Source: Thermoleptolyngbya sichuanensis A183 (GTDB taxonomy: Bacteria > Cyanobacteriota > Cyanobacteriia > Elainellales > Elainellaceae). Taken from it: a stretch of 64,000 nt of DNA. The stretch lies in the NCBI RefSeq assembly GCF_013177315.1, contig NZ_CP053661.1, forward strand, positions 2,480,001-2,544,000, read 5' to 3'. Shown piece by piece: positions 19,790 through 27,349 of this stretch. Within the stretch, counting starts at the first letter, position 1. Each line of letters opens with the position of its first letter. The translations under genes and the position numbers were made by a program. The notes below the pieces were generated by a model, which saw nothing but the letters and a program-made list of their open reading frames with translations, had not been told where the DNA came from and searched no databases.

Positions 19790-20196
19790 GCCCCAGGAGT
19801 CTGCTTCTTTGACACCGGACGGGGCACTTTGAGCTTCGCTTTGAGCCGATAGCGCACCGTCTTATGCACCGTCTTGTAGGGGACGGGTTGACCATGCACC
19901 GCTGCGAGCCACTGCTGCACTGCTCCATAACTGCTAAAGCCTTCTGGATCTTGCAGTTCCCGCTCCAAAGATGCCAGGACTTCACCGCTAATCGCTCGCG
20001 GTCGTCCACTGCGAGATGCCACCTTCACCAACGCTTCGAGTCCACTCTGTCGATACTGGCTCAGCCAACGAGACACGGTCGTGCGATGGCAACCGCTCAG
20101 TTGGGCTAACTGCTCAACGCTCTTCGCTTGTCCGGTTTTTAACCACCACAACACCTGTACTTTACGGCGCTGTGATGACCGTTGCTGTTGTTCCAA
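19753..20196 (-). CDS. IS630 transposase, N-terminal HTH part (orfA)
   Basis: DNA-binding part of the transposase with a helix-turn-helix in SVEQLAQLSGCHRTTVSRWL and a second HTH region after SSYGAVQQWLA. From the TTG at 20196 it is 147 residues. The reading frame stays open upstream and encodes the expected family N-terminus SGVLKIDIAETAEELKAVLE, but the codon where related proteins usually start is ACG (20251-20253) rather than ATG. So either TTG 20196 or a lost start is involved. It overlaps orfB by 37 bases in another frame. Confidence 0.75.
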   Translation of the reverse strand: MEQQQRSSQRRKVQVLWWLKTGQAKSVEQLAQLSGCHRTTVSRWLSQYRQSGLEALVKVASRSGRPRAISGEVLASLERELQDPEGFSSYGAVQQWLAAVHGQPVPYKTVHKTVRYRLKAKLKVPRPVSKKQTPGACESVQQTLQPR

Positions 20197-20287
20197 GACG
20201 GCTTTTAGTTCTTCTGCTGTTTCAGCGATATCGATTTTGAGGACTCCACTCGTGGCGGCTCGCTCTAACGTCTTCTTACATGTAGCA

Positions 20288-20293
20288 GATCTT
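20288..20293. repeat. 6 bp target duplication of the nested IS
   Basis: GATCTT at 20288-20293 is repeated at 21811-21816 immediately outside the other end of the 1517 bp element. The duplicated site is in the right end region of the IS630 element, proving the order of insertion: IS630 first, then this IS. Confidence 0.8.
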
Positions 20294-21810
20294 CTTTAGT
20301 TTGGACTAACTGGCATCACAATAATGCTCAACAGGATGCCATAAAGAATCTGCTCAACCGTTCATAACAGTTGAACTTAAGGAATTGGATACAATCCTGC
20401 TCGCAGTTAAGCTGCTGTTGCAACCGGACTGTTCAGGGATTGTTCGGATGTCTTGCGTTTCGAGGCTCGTTTTTTGACCATCGGATAGCAGGGACGAGGA
20501 GTTGGCTTGTGCCCCTTGCCTCGTCCTGGCGATTTACCACGAGGTTTAGGCGCAGGAGCAGGGGTGCCAATCGCTGCCAAAATGCCTGCAAACGCTTGTG
20601 CGACCCGACCCGGAGTCAACGTTTCTTGCGGTGCCTGCCAGGGCAAGGGGTGGTCAGTACAGTCCTTTCGCGCTAACCACAACTGCCAACTGAGCAACGG
20701 CATCAGGCTGCTCCACTGTTCGGTTGCCGATACAGAACTGAACTGGGGATGTGTCCAATATAGCCTCTGCTTGGCAAAGCGATACCAGTGTTCAATGGCA
20801 AAGCGACGGAGGTAGTGCAACCACAGGGTTTCTAACGGAGGCATCTGCTCACCCAGCCAAACTAACCACAAAGGAGCCAAGCGTCGCGTGCTGCTCTGTG
20901 TCTCCAGCACCTCCACGCGCAACACTTCCATTGCCCGTTTGGGGGATTTGCGGAAATGGTATGCACTCCAACGACTGACCCGCACTCGTCCCCAGTTGGG
21001 ATCATCGACTTCAACGGTTTCGACCGGGACACTCCAAGTGTCAGGGTCATTGAGTTTCATCTTATGTCCATGCTTGGCAGGTGCGCCTCGCCCTCGATAC
21101 GCTGGGGGCGCGCCATAGACACATCGATTGGATGTAACCCGCAGCAGCAAGTCTGCCTCAATCCCTGCCGTTTGGTTGACAAAACTGGCATTGCCGTACC
21201 CTCGGTCGTAGATCGCCAACGGACGCACCGCTAACTGCCGAGTCACTTGTTTGAGTTGGAATGCCGCTTTACTGGCGGGTGTTTCAAAGCTGGTGATGCG
21301 CTCATGCCGCAATGGTAATGCCCAACTGCCCCTGTCTTCAGCAATCCAGGCTAAGGTACTGTAGTTTTGTCCGGCTATCGGGGCATGTCCTGTTCTGCCT
21401 GATAAGGTGCGGTCTTTCAAACGCCTGGCAGCAGGACGGTTCCACCGACTCGCATCACCTGCCAACAACGGTTGCTGCTGAGTCGGTATCTGCTGCACCA
21501 ACAGCTTCAGCACCTTTGATCGGGGTAGGCGGCTATCGCGCAACGCTTCATAGGTGCTCGACCACTGGCGACGAAAGACAGGACTCTGCGATAGCCTCAC
21601 AAACGACACGATGCACGCACTCACTAACACGGCATCCATCAGATCAAACAGGGCATCTCTGGCGTTTCCCAAGCTGGCATACAACGTTTGGCGAAATTGC
21701 TGAAGTTCGTTGAAAATCATGGGGTCAATGTTGGTTGTACTTCATTGACCTTACGGCAGTCGGTGCTTCTCATTGACTGCCTTCCTCTTCACCATTAGTC
21801 CAAACTAAAG
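20294..21810 (-). mobile_element. 1517 bp insertion sequence, copy A
   Basis: Bounded by 16 bp terminal inverted repeats CTTTAGTTTGGACTAA at the left and TTAGTCCAAACTAAAG at the right, and flanked by a GATCTT duplication. It carries one transposase gene on the minus strand. Copy B at 28259-29775 has the same length and terminal repeats, encodes an identical 437-residue protein and reads on the plus strand. The family looks IS4/IS701-like from the transposase; I cannot name the exact IS. Confidence 0.93.
20407..21720 (-). CDS. DDE transposase (IS4/IS701-like), copy A
   Basis: 437 residues, intact. An IS4-clan RNase-H-fold catalytic core is suggested by an Asp in PLLAGDASRWNRPAARRLKD, an Asp in RPLAIYDRGYGNASFV, and a Glu in RRFAIEHWYRFAKQRLYW (the Y/H-x-x-x-R-x-x-K-like context of the third residue). 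The C-terminus is a basic Pro/Lys-rich tail (PKPRGKSPGRGKGHKPTP) that could contact DNA. Apparently identical in protein sequence to copy B, so both insertions are recent and the gene is probably functional. Confidence 0.9.
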   Translation of the reverse strand: MIFNELQQFRQTLYASLGNARDALFDLMDAVLVSACIVSFVRLSQSPVFRRQWSSTYEALRDSRLPRSKVLKLLVQQIPTQQQPLLAGDASRWNRPAARRLKDRTLSGRTGHAPIAGQNYSTLAWIAEDRGSWALPLRHERITSFETPASKAAFQLKQVTRQLAVRPLAIYDRGYGNASFVNQTAGIEADLLLRVTSNRCVYGAPPAYRGRGAPAKHGHKMKLNDPDTWSVPVETVEVDDPNWGRVRVSRWSAYHFRKSPKRAMEVLRVEVLETQSSTRRLAPLWLVWLGEQMPPLETLWLHYLRRFAIEHWYRFAKQRLYWTHPQFSSVSATEQWSSLMPLLSWQLWLARKDCTDHPLPWQAPQETLTPGRVAQAFAGILAAIGTPAPAPKPRGKSPGRGKGHKPTPRPCYPMVKKRASKRKTSEQSLNSPVATAA

Positions 21811-21871
21811 GATCTTTGGAGATTTGATATAAGTCCTGAACATATCAACACGCAAAGTTTGGGATACTGGG

Positions 21872-21910
21872 CTGGCTGCGAATTGCTGTTTTCGCAAGCC
21901 AGTTTTTTTT
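21872..21910 (+). terminator. Intrinsic terminator orphaned by the insertions
   Basis: CTGGCTGCGAA pairs with TTCGCAAGCCAG (one bulged base) around a short loop and is followed by eight T residues. It points in plus orientation and lies 43 bp after the IS630 target site. Before the insertions it would have ended the transcript of the ferric-reductase-like gene and the small frame after it. Confidence 0.85.
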
Positions 21911-22077
21911 GCCCAAACTGCTGCCTACTGCGCCCGCGCTTGGTCAACTGCGACCCGACATCGCGTAGCAAAAACCGAAACCAGCGGAAACTTCGAGGGG
22001 GCGGCTGCCATTCTAAAGAAGTGGAAAGTTTTTGCAGCGGAGTGTTCCCATCCGCTGATTTGAAGGAGAATCAAGAC

Positions 22078-23373
22078 ATGCGTCGCTCACTGTTGACCAT
22101 TGGCACCGCGCTGGCGGGCAGCCTGCTCGTTGTTGGGTTGCTGAGTTGTGCTGCGAATCAGTCTCGCGCTGGCGATTCGTCGCCCGTGCCGTCCATCCCG
22201 TCGGTGCCCGAATCCCCCATTTCCCAAAACCCTGATGTGACGGAGCAACCCGTGGATGCGCGTTTGGTGGCGGCCAATACCCGCTTTGGCTTCAAGCTGT
22301 TTTCGGAAGTAGCGGCCCAGTCGCCGGGTGAAAATGTGCTGATTTCGCCGTCAAGCGTGTCGATCGCCCTGTCGATGGTTTATAACGGGGCCAGCGGCGA
22401 CACCCAGCGGGCGATCGCCGAAGCGCTCCAGCTTGAAGGGCTGAGCCTGGACGACGTGAATCAGGGCAATGCAGCACTAGAGGCATTGCTGGAAAGTGCC
22501 GACCCGAAGGTGAAGCTGGCGATCGCCAATTCCCTCTGGAGCCGGGAAGGAGTAGATTTTCGGCCCGACTTTTTGGCAAAGAATCGCGAGTTCTACAATG
22601 CCGAGGTCACCAGTCTGGACTTTTCCCAGCCGAATGCGCCCAGCGTGATTAATGATTGGGTCAGCCGCAGCACCGAAGGCAAAATTCCCACCATCGTCGA
22701 GCGGCTCAATCCGGAGGATGTGCTGTTTTTGGTGAATGCCATCTACTTCAAGGGCACTTGGAGTGCGCCCTTTAATCCGTCGATGACCCAGACGCAGCCC
22801 TTCTATCTGCCCAATGGCGATCGCCTCAATCATCCGCTGATGTCGCAGTCGGGGCAGTTTGTCTACGCCGAAACCGACCAGTTCCAAGCGGTGAACCTGC
22901 CCTACGGCAACCGCCACTTTAGCATGGTCGTGTTTTTGCCCAAGCAGTCCACCAGCCTGGAGGCGTTCCAGCAGACCCTCACTGCCGAAAACTGGCAGAC
23001 CTGGAATACCCAGTTTCGCCGCCGCGAGGGCATGGTCAAGCTGCCCCGCTTCAACACAGAATTTAGCGTGGGGCTGAACGACGCGCTCAAATCGCTGGGC
23101 ATGGCGATCGCCTTCGACCCAGACCAGGCCGACTTTTCCGCTATGATCGACGCGCAGGCCTTCATCAACCGCGTACAGCACAAGACCTTCATCGAGGTCA
23201 ACGAGCAGGGCACCGAAGCCGCAGGCAGCACGGGCATCAGCATCGGGGTTACCTCCGCTCCCATCGACCCACCCTTCCAGATGGTGGTCGATCGCCCCTT
23301 CTTCTACGCTATCCAGGATAATCAGACAGGCAGCATCCTGTTTATGGGTACTGTCGTGAACCCTGGCAGCTAA
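22078..23373 (+). CDS. Serpin-family protease inhibitor, predicted lipoprotein
   Basis: 431 residues from ATG 22078, which has AAGGAG 10-15 bases upstream; a longer frame to 21859 crosses a terminator and is rejected. A lipoprotein signal (MRRSLLTIGTALAGSLLVVG, then LLSC-A lipobox with Cys near residue 24) places it on the membrane, facing the periplasm. The serpin fold shows ISPSSVSIALSMVYNGASGD, LFLVNAIYFKGTWSAPF and the C-terminal PFFYAIQDNQTGSILFMG. The reactive-loop hinge EQGTEAAGSTG fits the inhibitory pattern (Thr at P14, small residues at P12-P9). Counting from it, P1-P1' falls near Thr-Ser, so a target protease is hard to guess. Confidence 0.93.
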   Translation: MRRSLLTIGTALAGSLLVVGLLSCAANQSRAGDSSPVPSIPSVPESPISQNPDVTEQPVDARLVAANTRFGFKLFSEVAAQSPGENVLISPSSVSIALSMVYNGASGDTQRAIAEALQLEGLSLDDVNQGNAALEALLESADPKVKLAIANSLWSREGVDFRPDFLAKNREFYNAEVTSLDFSQPNAPSVINDWVSRSTEGKIPTIVERLNPEDVLFLVNAIYFKGTWSAPFNPSMTQTQPFYLPNGDRLNHPLMSQSGQFVYAETDQFQAVNLPYGNRHFSMVVFLPKQSTSLEAFQQTLTAENWQTWNTQFRRREGMVKLPRFNTEFSVGLNDALKSLGMAIAFDPDQADFSAMIDAQAFINRVQHKTFIEVNEQGTEAAGSTGISIGVTSAPIDPPFQMVVDRPFFYAIQDNQTGSILFMGTVVNPGS

Positions 23374-23396
23374 AGTTAGCTGGTCTATAAACCCCC

Positions 23397-24035
23397 ATGC
23401 CCACCGCCCTCGCCCTCCACACCAGCAGTCCGAATCTGGGTCTGGCGCTCAGCAACTTTGTCGATGTGCAGCGCCAGCAGACCTGGGATTTGGGGCGGGC
23501 CCTGTCTACGCATCTGCACGACTGCCTGATGGCGTTTTTGCCGCCGCAGACCTGGGCAGATCTGGACTTTCTGGCGGTGGCGCGGGGGCCGGGTGGCTTC
23601 ACGGGGACGCGCATCGGCATGGTCACGGCACGAACGCTGGCGCAGCAGTTGGAGATTCCGCTATTTGCCATTTCCTCGCTGGCGGCCGTCGCCCATGCCG
23701 CCGCTGCTCAGATGCCTGACGATTCTACAGATTCTACAATCGACCTGGCAGTGCAGCTATCCGCCCAGCGCGGCGAAGTGTTTGGTGCAATTTACCGCAG
23801 CCAGCCGCAGACCCGCCAACTCGTCCCCGTGTGTCCTGATGCCGTGCTGACGGAAACGGACTGGCGATCGCTCCTCGACTCTTGGACCTTTCCCTGGCAG
23901 CCCATCGACGCAAATGGCGATCGCGCCCACACCGCCGCTGACTTGCTCGCCCTGGCCTATGCAGACTGGCAAAGGGGCGATCGCCCCCACTGGTCGTCCG
24001 CGCTGCCTTTTTACGGACAGCATCCGGTGAAATAG
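23397..24035 (+). CDS. tsaB: tRNA threonylcarbamoyladenosine synthesis protein TsaB
   Basis: Partner of TsaD and TsaE in making t6A37 on ANN-decoding tRNAs. 212 residues with the ASKHA-fold N-terminus ALALHTSSPNLGLALSN and the diagnostic LAVARGPGGFTGTRIGMVTA around residues 60-80, followed by LEIPLFAISSLAAVA. It lies 23 bp after the serpin gene on the same strand, so the two may share a transcript, though no functional link is evident. The C-terminal part is short and variable, as usual. Confidence 0.93.
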   Translation: MPTALALHTSSPNLGLALSNFVDVQRQQTWDLGRALSTHLHDCLMAFLPPQTWADLDFLAVARGPGGFTGTRIGMVTARTLAQQLEIPLFAISSLAAVAHAAAAQMPDDSTDSTIDLAVQLSAQRGEVFGAIYRSQPQTRQLVPVCPDAVLTETDWRSLLDSWTFPWQPIDANGDRAHTAADLLALAYADWQRGDRPHWSSALPFYGQHPVK

Positions 24036-24090
24036 AGGCAAAAGTCAGCACAGCGCAGAGCGCAGCAGAGGCACAAAGCGCAAAAGCACA

Positions 24091-24126
24091 AAAAAGGGAG
24101 TGTCGCAGCTTAGCTCCCGCACTCCC
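24091..24126 (-). terminator. Intrinsic terminator for the WecG/TagA-type gene
   Basis: Read on the minus strand, GGGAGTG (24126-24120) pairs with CACTCCC (24102-24096), with an inner dyad in the 17-base loop, followed by a run of six T. It lies 45 bp after the stop of the glycosyltransferase gene. It also lies 56-91 bp after the end of tsaB on the opposite strand. Confidence 0.75.
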
Positions 24127-24170
24127 TCTCCTCGTTTTCGCTGGATTCAGCAATTCTATAAACCTGGAAC

Positions 24171-24983
24171 CTATTCAGCCGCCAGAGCCTCGCGGGGCGT
24201 GCCGTAGTCGATGCGGTCGAGGTCGCTGGAGCTATTCCGGAGCGGGTTGGTGTAAACATTCAGCTTTTGCAGCAGCACCAGCCAAAAAAACAGCGGATCT
24301 TCGACCAGGTAGCGCCGCCATAGCCGCTTGGGTTCGGCCGTGAGGCGATAGAGCCATTCCAGCCCTGCCTCACTGATCCACTTGGGCGATCGCTTAACGT
24401 TTCCTGCCTCAAAGTCGATCGTTGCCCCAATAGCCAGGAAGATTTTGACATTGGGCAGTTGGTCTTTGTACTTGTGAATGAATAGCTCCTGCTTCGGTGC
24501 GCCAACCCCTACAGCCAGAACCGTTGCGCCCGACTCTCGAATCATTTCCAGGATGCGATCGCACTCGGCTTCGTCCTTTTCAAACCCGAAGGACGGCGAA
24601 TGGGTCGCCACGACGATTTCCCGCCCAACTTTTGCGTTAATCCGCTGCTGAGCCGCTGCTGCAACGCCCTCCTTGGCCCCCAGCAGGAAAATGCGAATGT
24701 CTGGATTGTCCTTGTGATACTCGTAAAAAGCGGGAAACAGGTCAGACCCTGAAATTTTTTCGCGAATGGGTGACCCCAGGAAGCGAGAGACGTACATTAA
24801 GATCTTGCTATCGCAAACCCGGTAGTCCGCGTCATTGTAGACCTTAAAGAAGGACGAATCTCTTTGCAGTTTGACCAAGTGATCCACATTGGGAGTATAA
24901 ACAACGCCGCTGGTTAGCCTCTCTAGTAGTTCCTGCATTGACAGGTTGTCAATTTGCACGTTCAGAATCTTAACGCTGTCCAT
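24171..24983 (-). CDS. WecG/TagA/CpsF-family glycosyltransferase
   Basis: 270 residues, GT26 family, transferring an N-acetylhexosamine-type sugar from UDP-sugar onto a lipid-linked acceptor at the inner membrane. Conserved pieces are VVYTPNVDHLVKLQRD (with the catalytic Asp region), FLLGAKEGVAAAAQQRINAK, VLAVGVGAPKQELFIHKYKD and LAIGATIDFEAGNVKRSPKW, with RAPKWISEAGLEWLYRL-like end AGLEWLYRLTAEPKRLWRRY. The C-terminus is amphipathic, fitting membrane association. It is divergent from the cyanoexosortase gene, a neighbourhood that suggests a role in envelope polysaccharide assembly. Confidence 0.92.
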   Translation of the reverse strand: MDSVKILNVQIDNLSMQELLERLTSGVVYTPNVDHLVKLQRDSSFFKVYNDADYRVCDSKILMYVSRFLGSPIREKISGSDLFPAFYEYHKDNPDIRIFLLGAKEGVAAAAQQRINAKVGREIVVATHSPSFGFEKDEAECDRILEMIRESGATVLAVGVGAPKQELFIHKYKDQLPNVKIFLAIGATIDFEAGNVKRSPKWISEAGLEWLYRLTAEPKRLWRRYLVEDPLFFWLVLLQKLNVYTNPLRNSSSDLDRIDYGTPREALAAE

Positions 24984-25597
24984 CCAGCACGCTCCATTCC
25001 TGAGGTCTTTTGCTCGATAGTCATCCGAAATTCAAACCAGGCGGCTTGTTCGCAGACTCAATGACCATCTATATTCGGTGATAACATTCGCAAAACCCGG
25101 ATAAACAGAGGGAGATTACGTACGAGTTTCCGCCCTCTGAGGGGGTGGACTGCGGCTCTTTTGCCTTGATATTGTATGGGTTTTGTGTGGTTTTAATGAG
25201 TTAAATACTTTGCCTGAATAAATCACCCGCACGGCGAGGGATTCATCAACCAACAAAAAGGACTGAAAGCACTGTCCTGATGGGTTTTCAGGCTATAGAA
25301 ATGGATAATCTTTTGCAGCGAAAGCACAAATCCGATCTGCGACCTCATTGCCCCCGGTGACCGTATTTTTCACCAGTCCGTTCGGTTTGTGTACTCATCC
25401 TCCTCACTTTTGCGATCGCCCGATAGGGAAATTTAGGCCCATTGAATGAGATTTTTCCCGCCTATGGATTGCGCGCATTGCCGCAAAATATTGCGTCTGT
25501 TAGGAAGCGATCGCACCTGGGCACACTAGCGTTGTACGGTTCAAAGTTTGAATGCGAACCCTCGCACAACAGATTTGAACCTCTTCTAACAGTTTGT
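24984..25597. promoter_or_regulatory. Divergent spacer before cyanoexosortase
   Basis: This 614 bp spacer separates the divergent GT26 and cyanoexosortase genes. It contains an inverted repeat GGTTCAAA (25538-25545) / TTTGAACC (25574-25581), only 17 bp before the exosortase ATG, which could be an operator or a leader hairpin. A frame runs in from 25442 but lacks homology to the family. No other feature is convincing. Confidence 0.45.
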
Positions 25598-26530
25598 ATG
25601 AAAACGTTTTCGTCTTTGAACTTCAGATCAGTCACTGAATTTCGGTTCTGGCTGGTGGCGATCGCCGCTGGGCTGGCTGCAATTCACCTGACGCTGGTTT
25701 GGCGGGCTGATAACGTCGATTTGCTGGGCAGCAGCATTCTGTTTTTTGCGGCGCTGACCTCGCTGTTGGGCGATCGCCAGCATACACTGCGCTTTGATAG
25801 CAGCATTCTCGCAAGCGTGCTTGGGGCCATGCTGATTGCGTTCGTGCTGTTGCGGAGTTTGGCGACTCCGGGTGAGGCGTTTTTGCTGCTAGCTCCGCTC
25901 ACGGCTGGTTTAGGATTAGCCCTCCTATCCTCTGGTTTTCGCGGGTTGGGGCAATATCGACAAGAACTGTTGCTGCTGTTTTGTCTGGGTGCGCCCAAGG
26001 TGTTTATTCCGCCGCTGTTTGACCCGACGCTGTGGACGGCGAAATTTTCGACGGCATTGCTTTGGTATGGCGGGTTTGAAGTAGTTCGCGATGGAGTCAA
26101 TATTCACCTGCCCACCGGGTCAGTTGAGGTCTATCCTGGCTGTTCTGGCATTGAGGGCATCACTTACCTGCTGTCGCTAGCGGGTTTGTTTGTGGTGATG
26201 TTCCCTCTGAACTGGCTGCGTCGCGGATTGGCAGTTGTGCTGGCGGTGTTGATCGCTTTTGTAGTCAACGGGGTGCGGGTGTCTTTGATGGCGTATCTGG
26301 TCGCGTCTTCTCAGCCGGAGGCGTTTGAATACTGGCACGAAGGCACCGGGTCGCTCATCTTTTCCATGATTGCCGTGCTGATTTTTGGCGGCGTGTGCTG
26401 GCTGCTGCTGCGCTGGCAGGAGGTAGCAGAGCGCTGGATTGCCCTGGCAGAGGTCAGTGATGATCCGGCGGAAGAGGAACTGTTTCTGGATGATCCGCTT
26501 GATGATCCGCTGGAATGGCAAGAGCCATAG
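25598..26530 (+). CDS. crtA: Cyanoexosortase A
   Basis: Multi-pass inner-membrane transpeptidase-like enzyme of the exosortase/archaeosortase family, expected to cleave PEP-CTERM-type sorting signals. About eight transmembrane helices. The catalytic triad is visible: Cys in VEVYPGCSGIEGITYLLSL, Arg in VVNGVRVSLMAYLV and His in EAFEYWHEGTGSLIFSM. Starting at ATG 25598 (MKTFSSLNFRSV) gives 310 residues. The acidic C-terminal tail (DDPAEEELFLDDPLDDPLEW) is unusual. It heads a three-gene group with its system-associated protein and an HpsJ-like protein. No PEP-CTERM substrate gene is visible in this window. Confidence 0.92.
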   Translation: MKTFSSLNFRSVTEFRFWLVAIAAGLAAIHLTLVWRADNVDLLGSSILFFAALTSLLGDRQHTLRFDSSILASVLGAMLIAFVLLRSLATPGEAFLLLAPLTAGLGLALLSSGFRGLGQYRQELLLLFCLGAPKVFIPPLFDPTLWTAKFSTALLWYGGFEVVRDGVNIHLPTGSVEVYPGCSGIEGITYLLSLAGLFVVMFPLNWLRRGLAVVLAVLIAFVVNGVRVSLMAYLVASSQPEAFEYWHEGTGSLIFSMIAVLIFGGVCWLLLRWQEVAERWIALAEVSDDPAEEELFLDDPLDDPLEWQEP

Positions 26531-26552
26531 TCCCTTTTGTGATAGCACGTTC

Positions 26553-27257
26553 ATGACTGCAAATTTATCTGCAAACTCAACCGAAAGTCCGGTTGTGAAA
26601 TATGTCCGGCTGCCGCTACTGGCGCTGACCCTAGGGGGCGTGGTGCTGGTGCTGGGGCGCTTGCTCCTGTTTCCCGCGACTGATGGGCAGACGAAGGCCG
26701 AATTTGACTTCCCGGAGCAGGTGCCCCTTCCTGGCTGGCAGGCCCAGTCGGCAACAGCGCTGCCAATTCCCGAAAAGGCCCAGGCGGAAATGGTGTCGGG
26801 CAAACGCTATAGCTATAGGCAGGGCGATCGCGCTCTTGCCGTCGAGATCCGATACCTGGTCAACACCGATCCCAGCGTCCGCAATTTACTGCTGAAGTAC
26901 GGCAAGTCAACGCCGACGGTTGCCTTCCCCACTACGATTCAGCAAGACGAATCGGGCGGATTCTACAGCATCTACGCCGACGAAACCCACGCCCATCTCA
27001 CCAGTTGCATCAATCCTCGTGGCTCTAGCACCGTCACCGAGGCGCAGTTTATGCAAAACCGCTACGTCCTCGACTTGCGCCCAGAGCGGGCCCTGCCCGT
27101 CCTGCTGGGTCGAGAGACGCTGCGAGATGGGCGCTGTCTGTGGACGGTGATGTCTGCCCCACTCCAAAACACCCCGGCGGATCAGGTCTATCCGCAGCTC
27201 AAAGCCGCCTGGACAGACTGGCAGGCGTGGTGGCAACCCAAGTTTCCGACTCCCTAA
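26553..27257 (+). CDS. Cyanoexosortase A system-associated protein
   Basis: 234 residues. One N-terminal membrane anchor (residues 16-40, RLPLLALTLGGVVLVLGRLL) is followed by a periplasmic domain. The domain holds QGDRALAVEIRYLVNTDPSV, DETHAHLTSCINPRGSSTVT with a Cys, and RCLWTVMSAPLQ. This architecture is typical of EpsI-like or exosortase-associated proteins that sit next to the cyanoexosortase gene. It begins 22 bp after the exosortase stop, so co-transcription is likely. The biochemical role is unknown. Confidence 0.85.
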   Translation: MTANLSANSTESPVVKYVRLPLLALTLGGVVLVLGRLLLFPATDGQTKAEFDFPEQVPLPGWQAQSATALPIPEKAQAEMVSGKRYSYRQGDRALAVEIRYLVNTDPSVRNLLLKYGKSTPTVAFPTTIQQDESGGFYSIYADETHAHLTSCINPRGSSTVTEAQFMQNRYVLDLRPERALPVLLGRETLRDGRCLWTVMSAPLQNTPADQVYPQLKAAWTDWQAWWQPKFPTP

Positions 27258-27349
27258 GTTTCCCGTTTCCTGAAGCCTGCGAGACGCTTCTTGGCTCCCT
27301 TGTTCTCACCCCATTTCACTCGGTTATTGACATACTCGGAGGATATCCC

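Larger units (their letters stand above)
19179..21827 (-). mobile_element. IS630-family element, split by a nested 1517 bp IS
   Basis: Flanked by the TA dinucleotide at 19177-19178 and 21828-21829, the expected IS630/Tc1-mariner target duplication. Imperfect terminal inverted repeats are TCAATTCTCTAAATA (left, from 19179) and TCAAATCTCCAAAGA (right end, read on the minus strand from 21827), 11 of the first 13 matching. Subtracting the nested element and its 6 bp duplication leaves 1126 bp, a normal IS630 size. The transposase is in two overlapping frames on the minus strand. The nested element lies between the right terminal repeat and orfA, separating the right end from the gene. Confidence 0.85.

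Noticed and set aside
21859-22077. N-terminal extension of the serpin
   Set aside because: It would run through a terminator hairpin; the ATG at 22078 has a good ribosome binding site and begins a lipoprotein signal.
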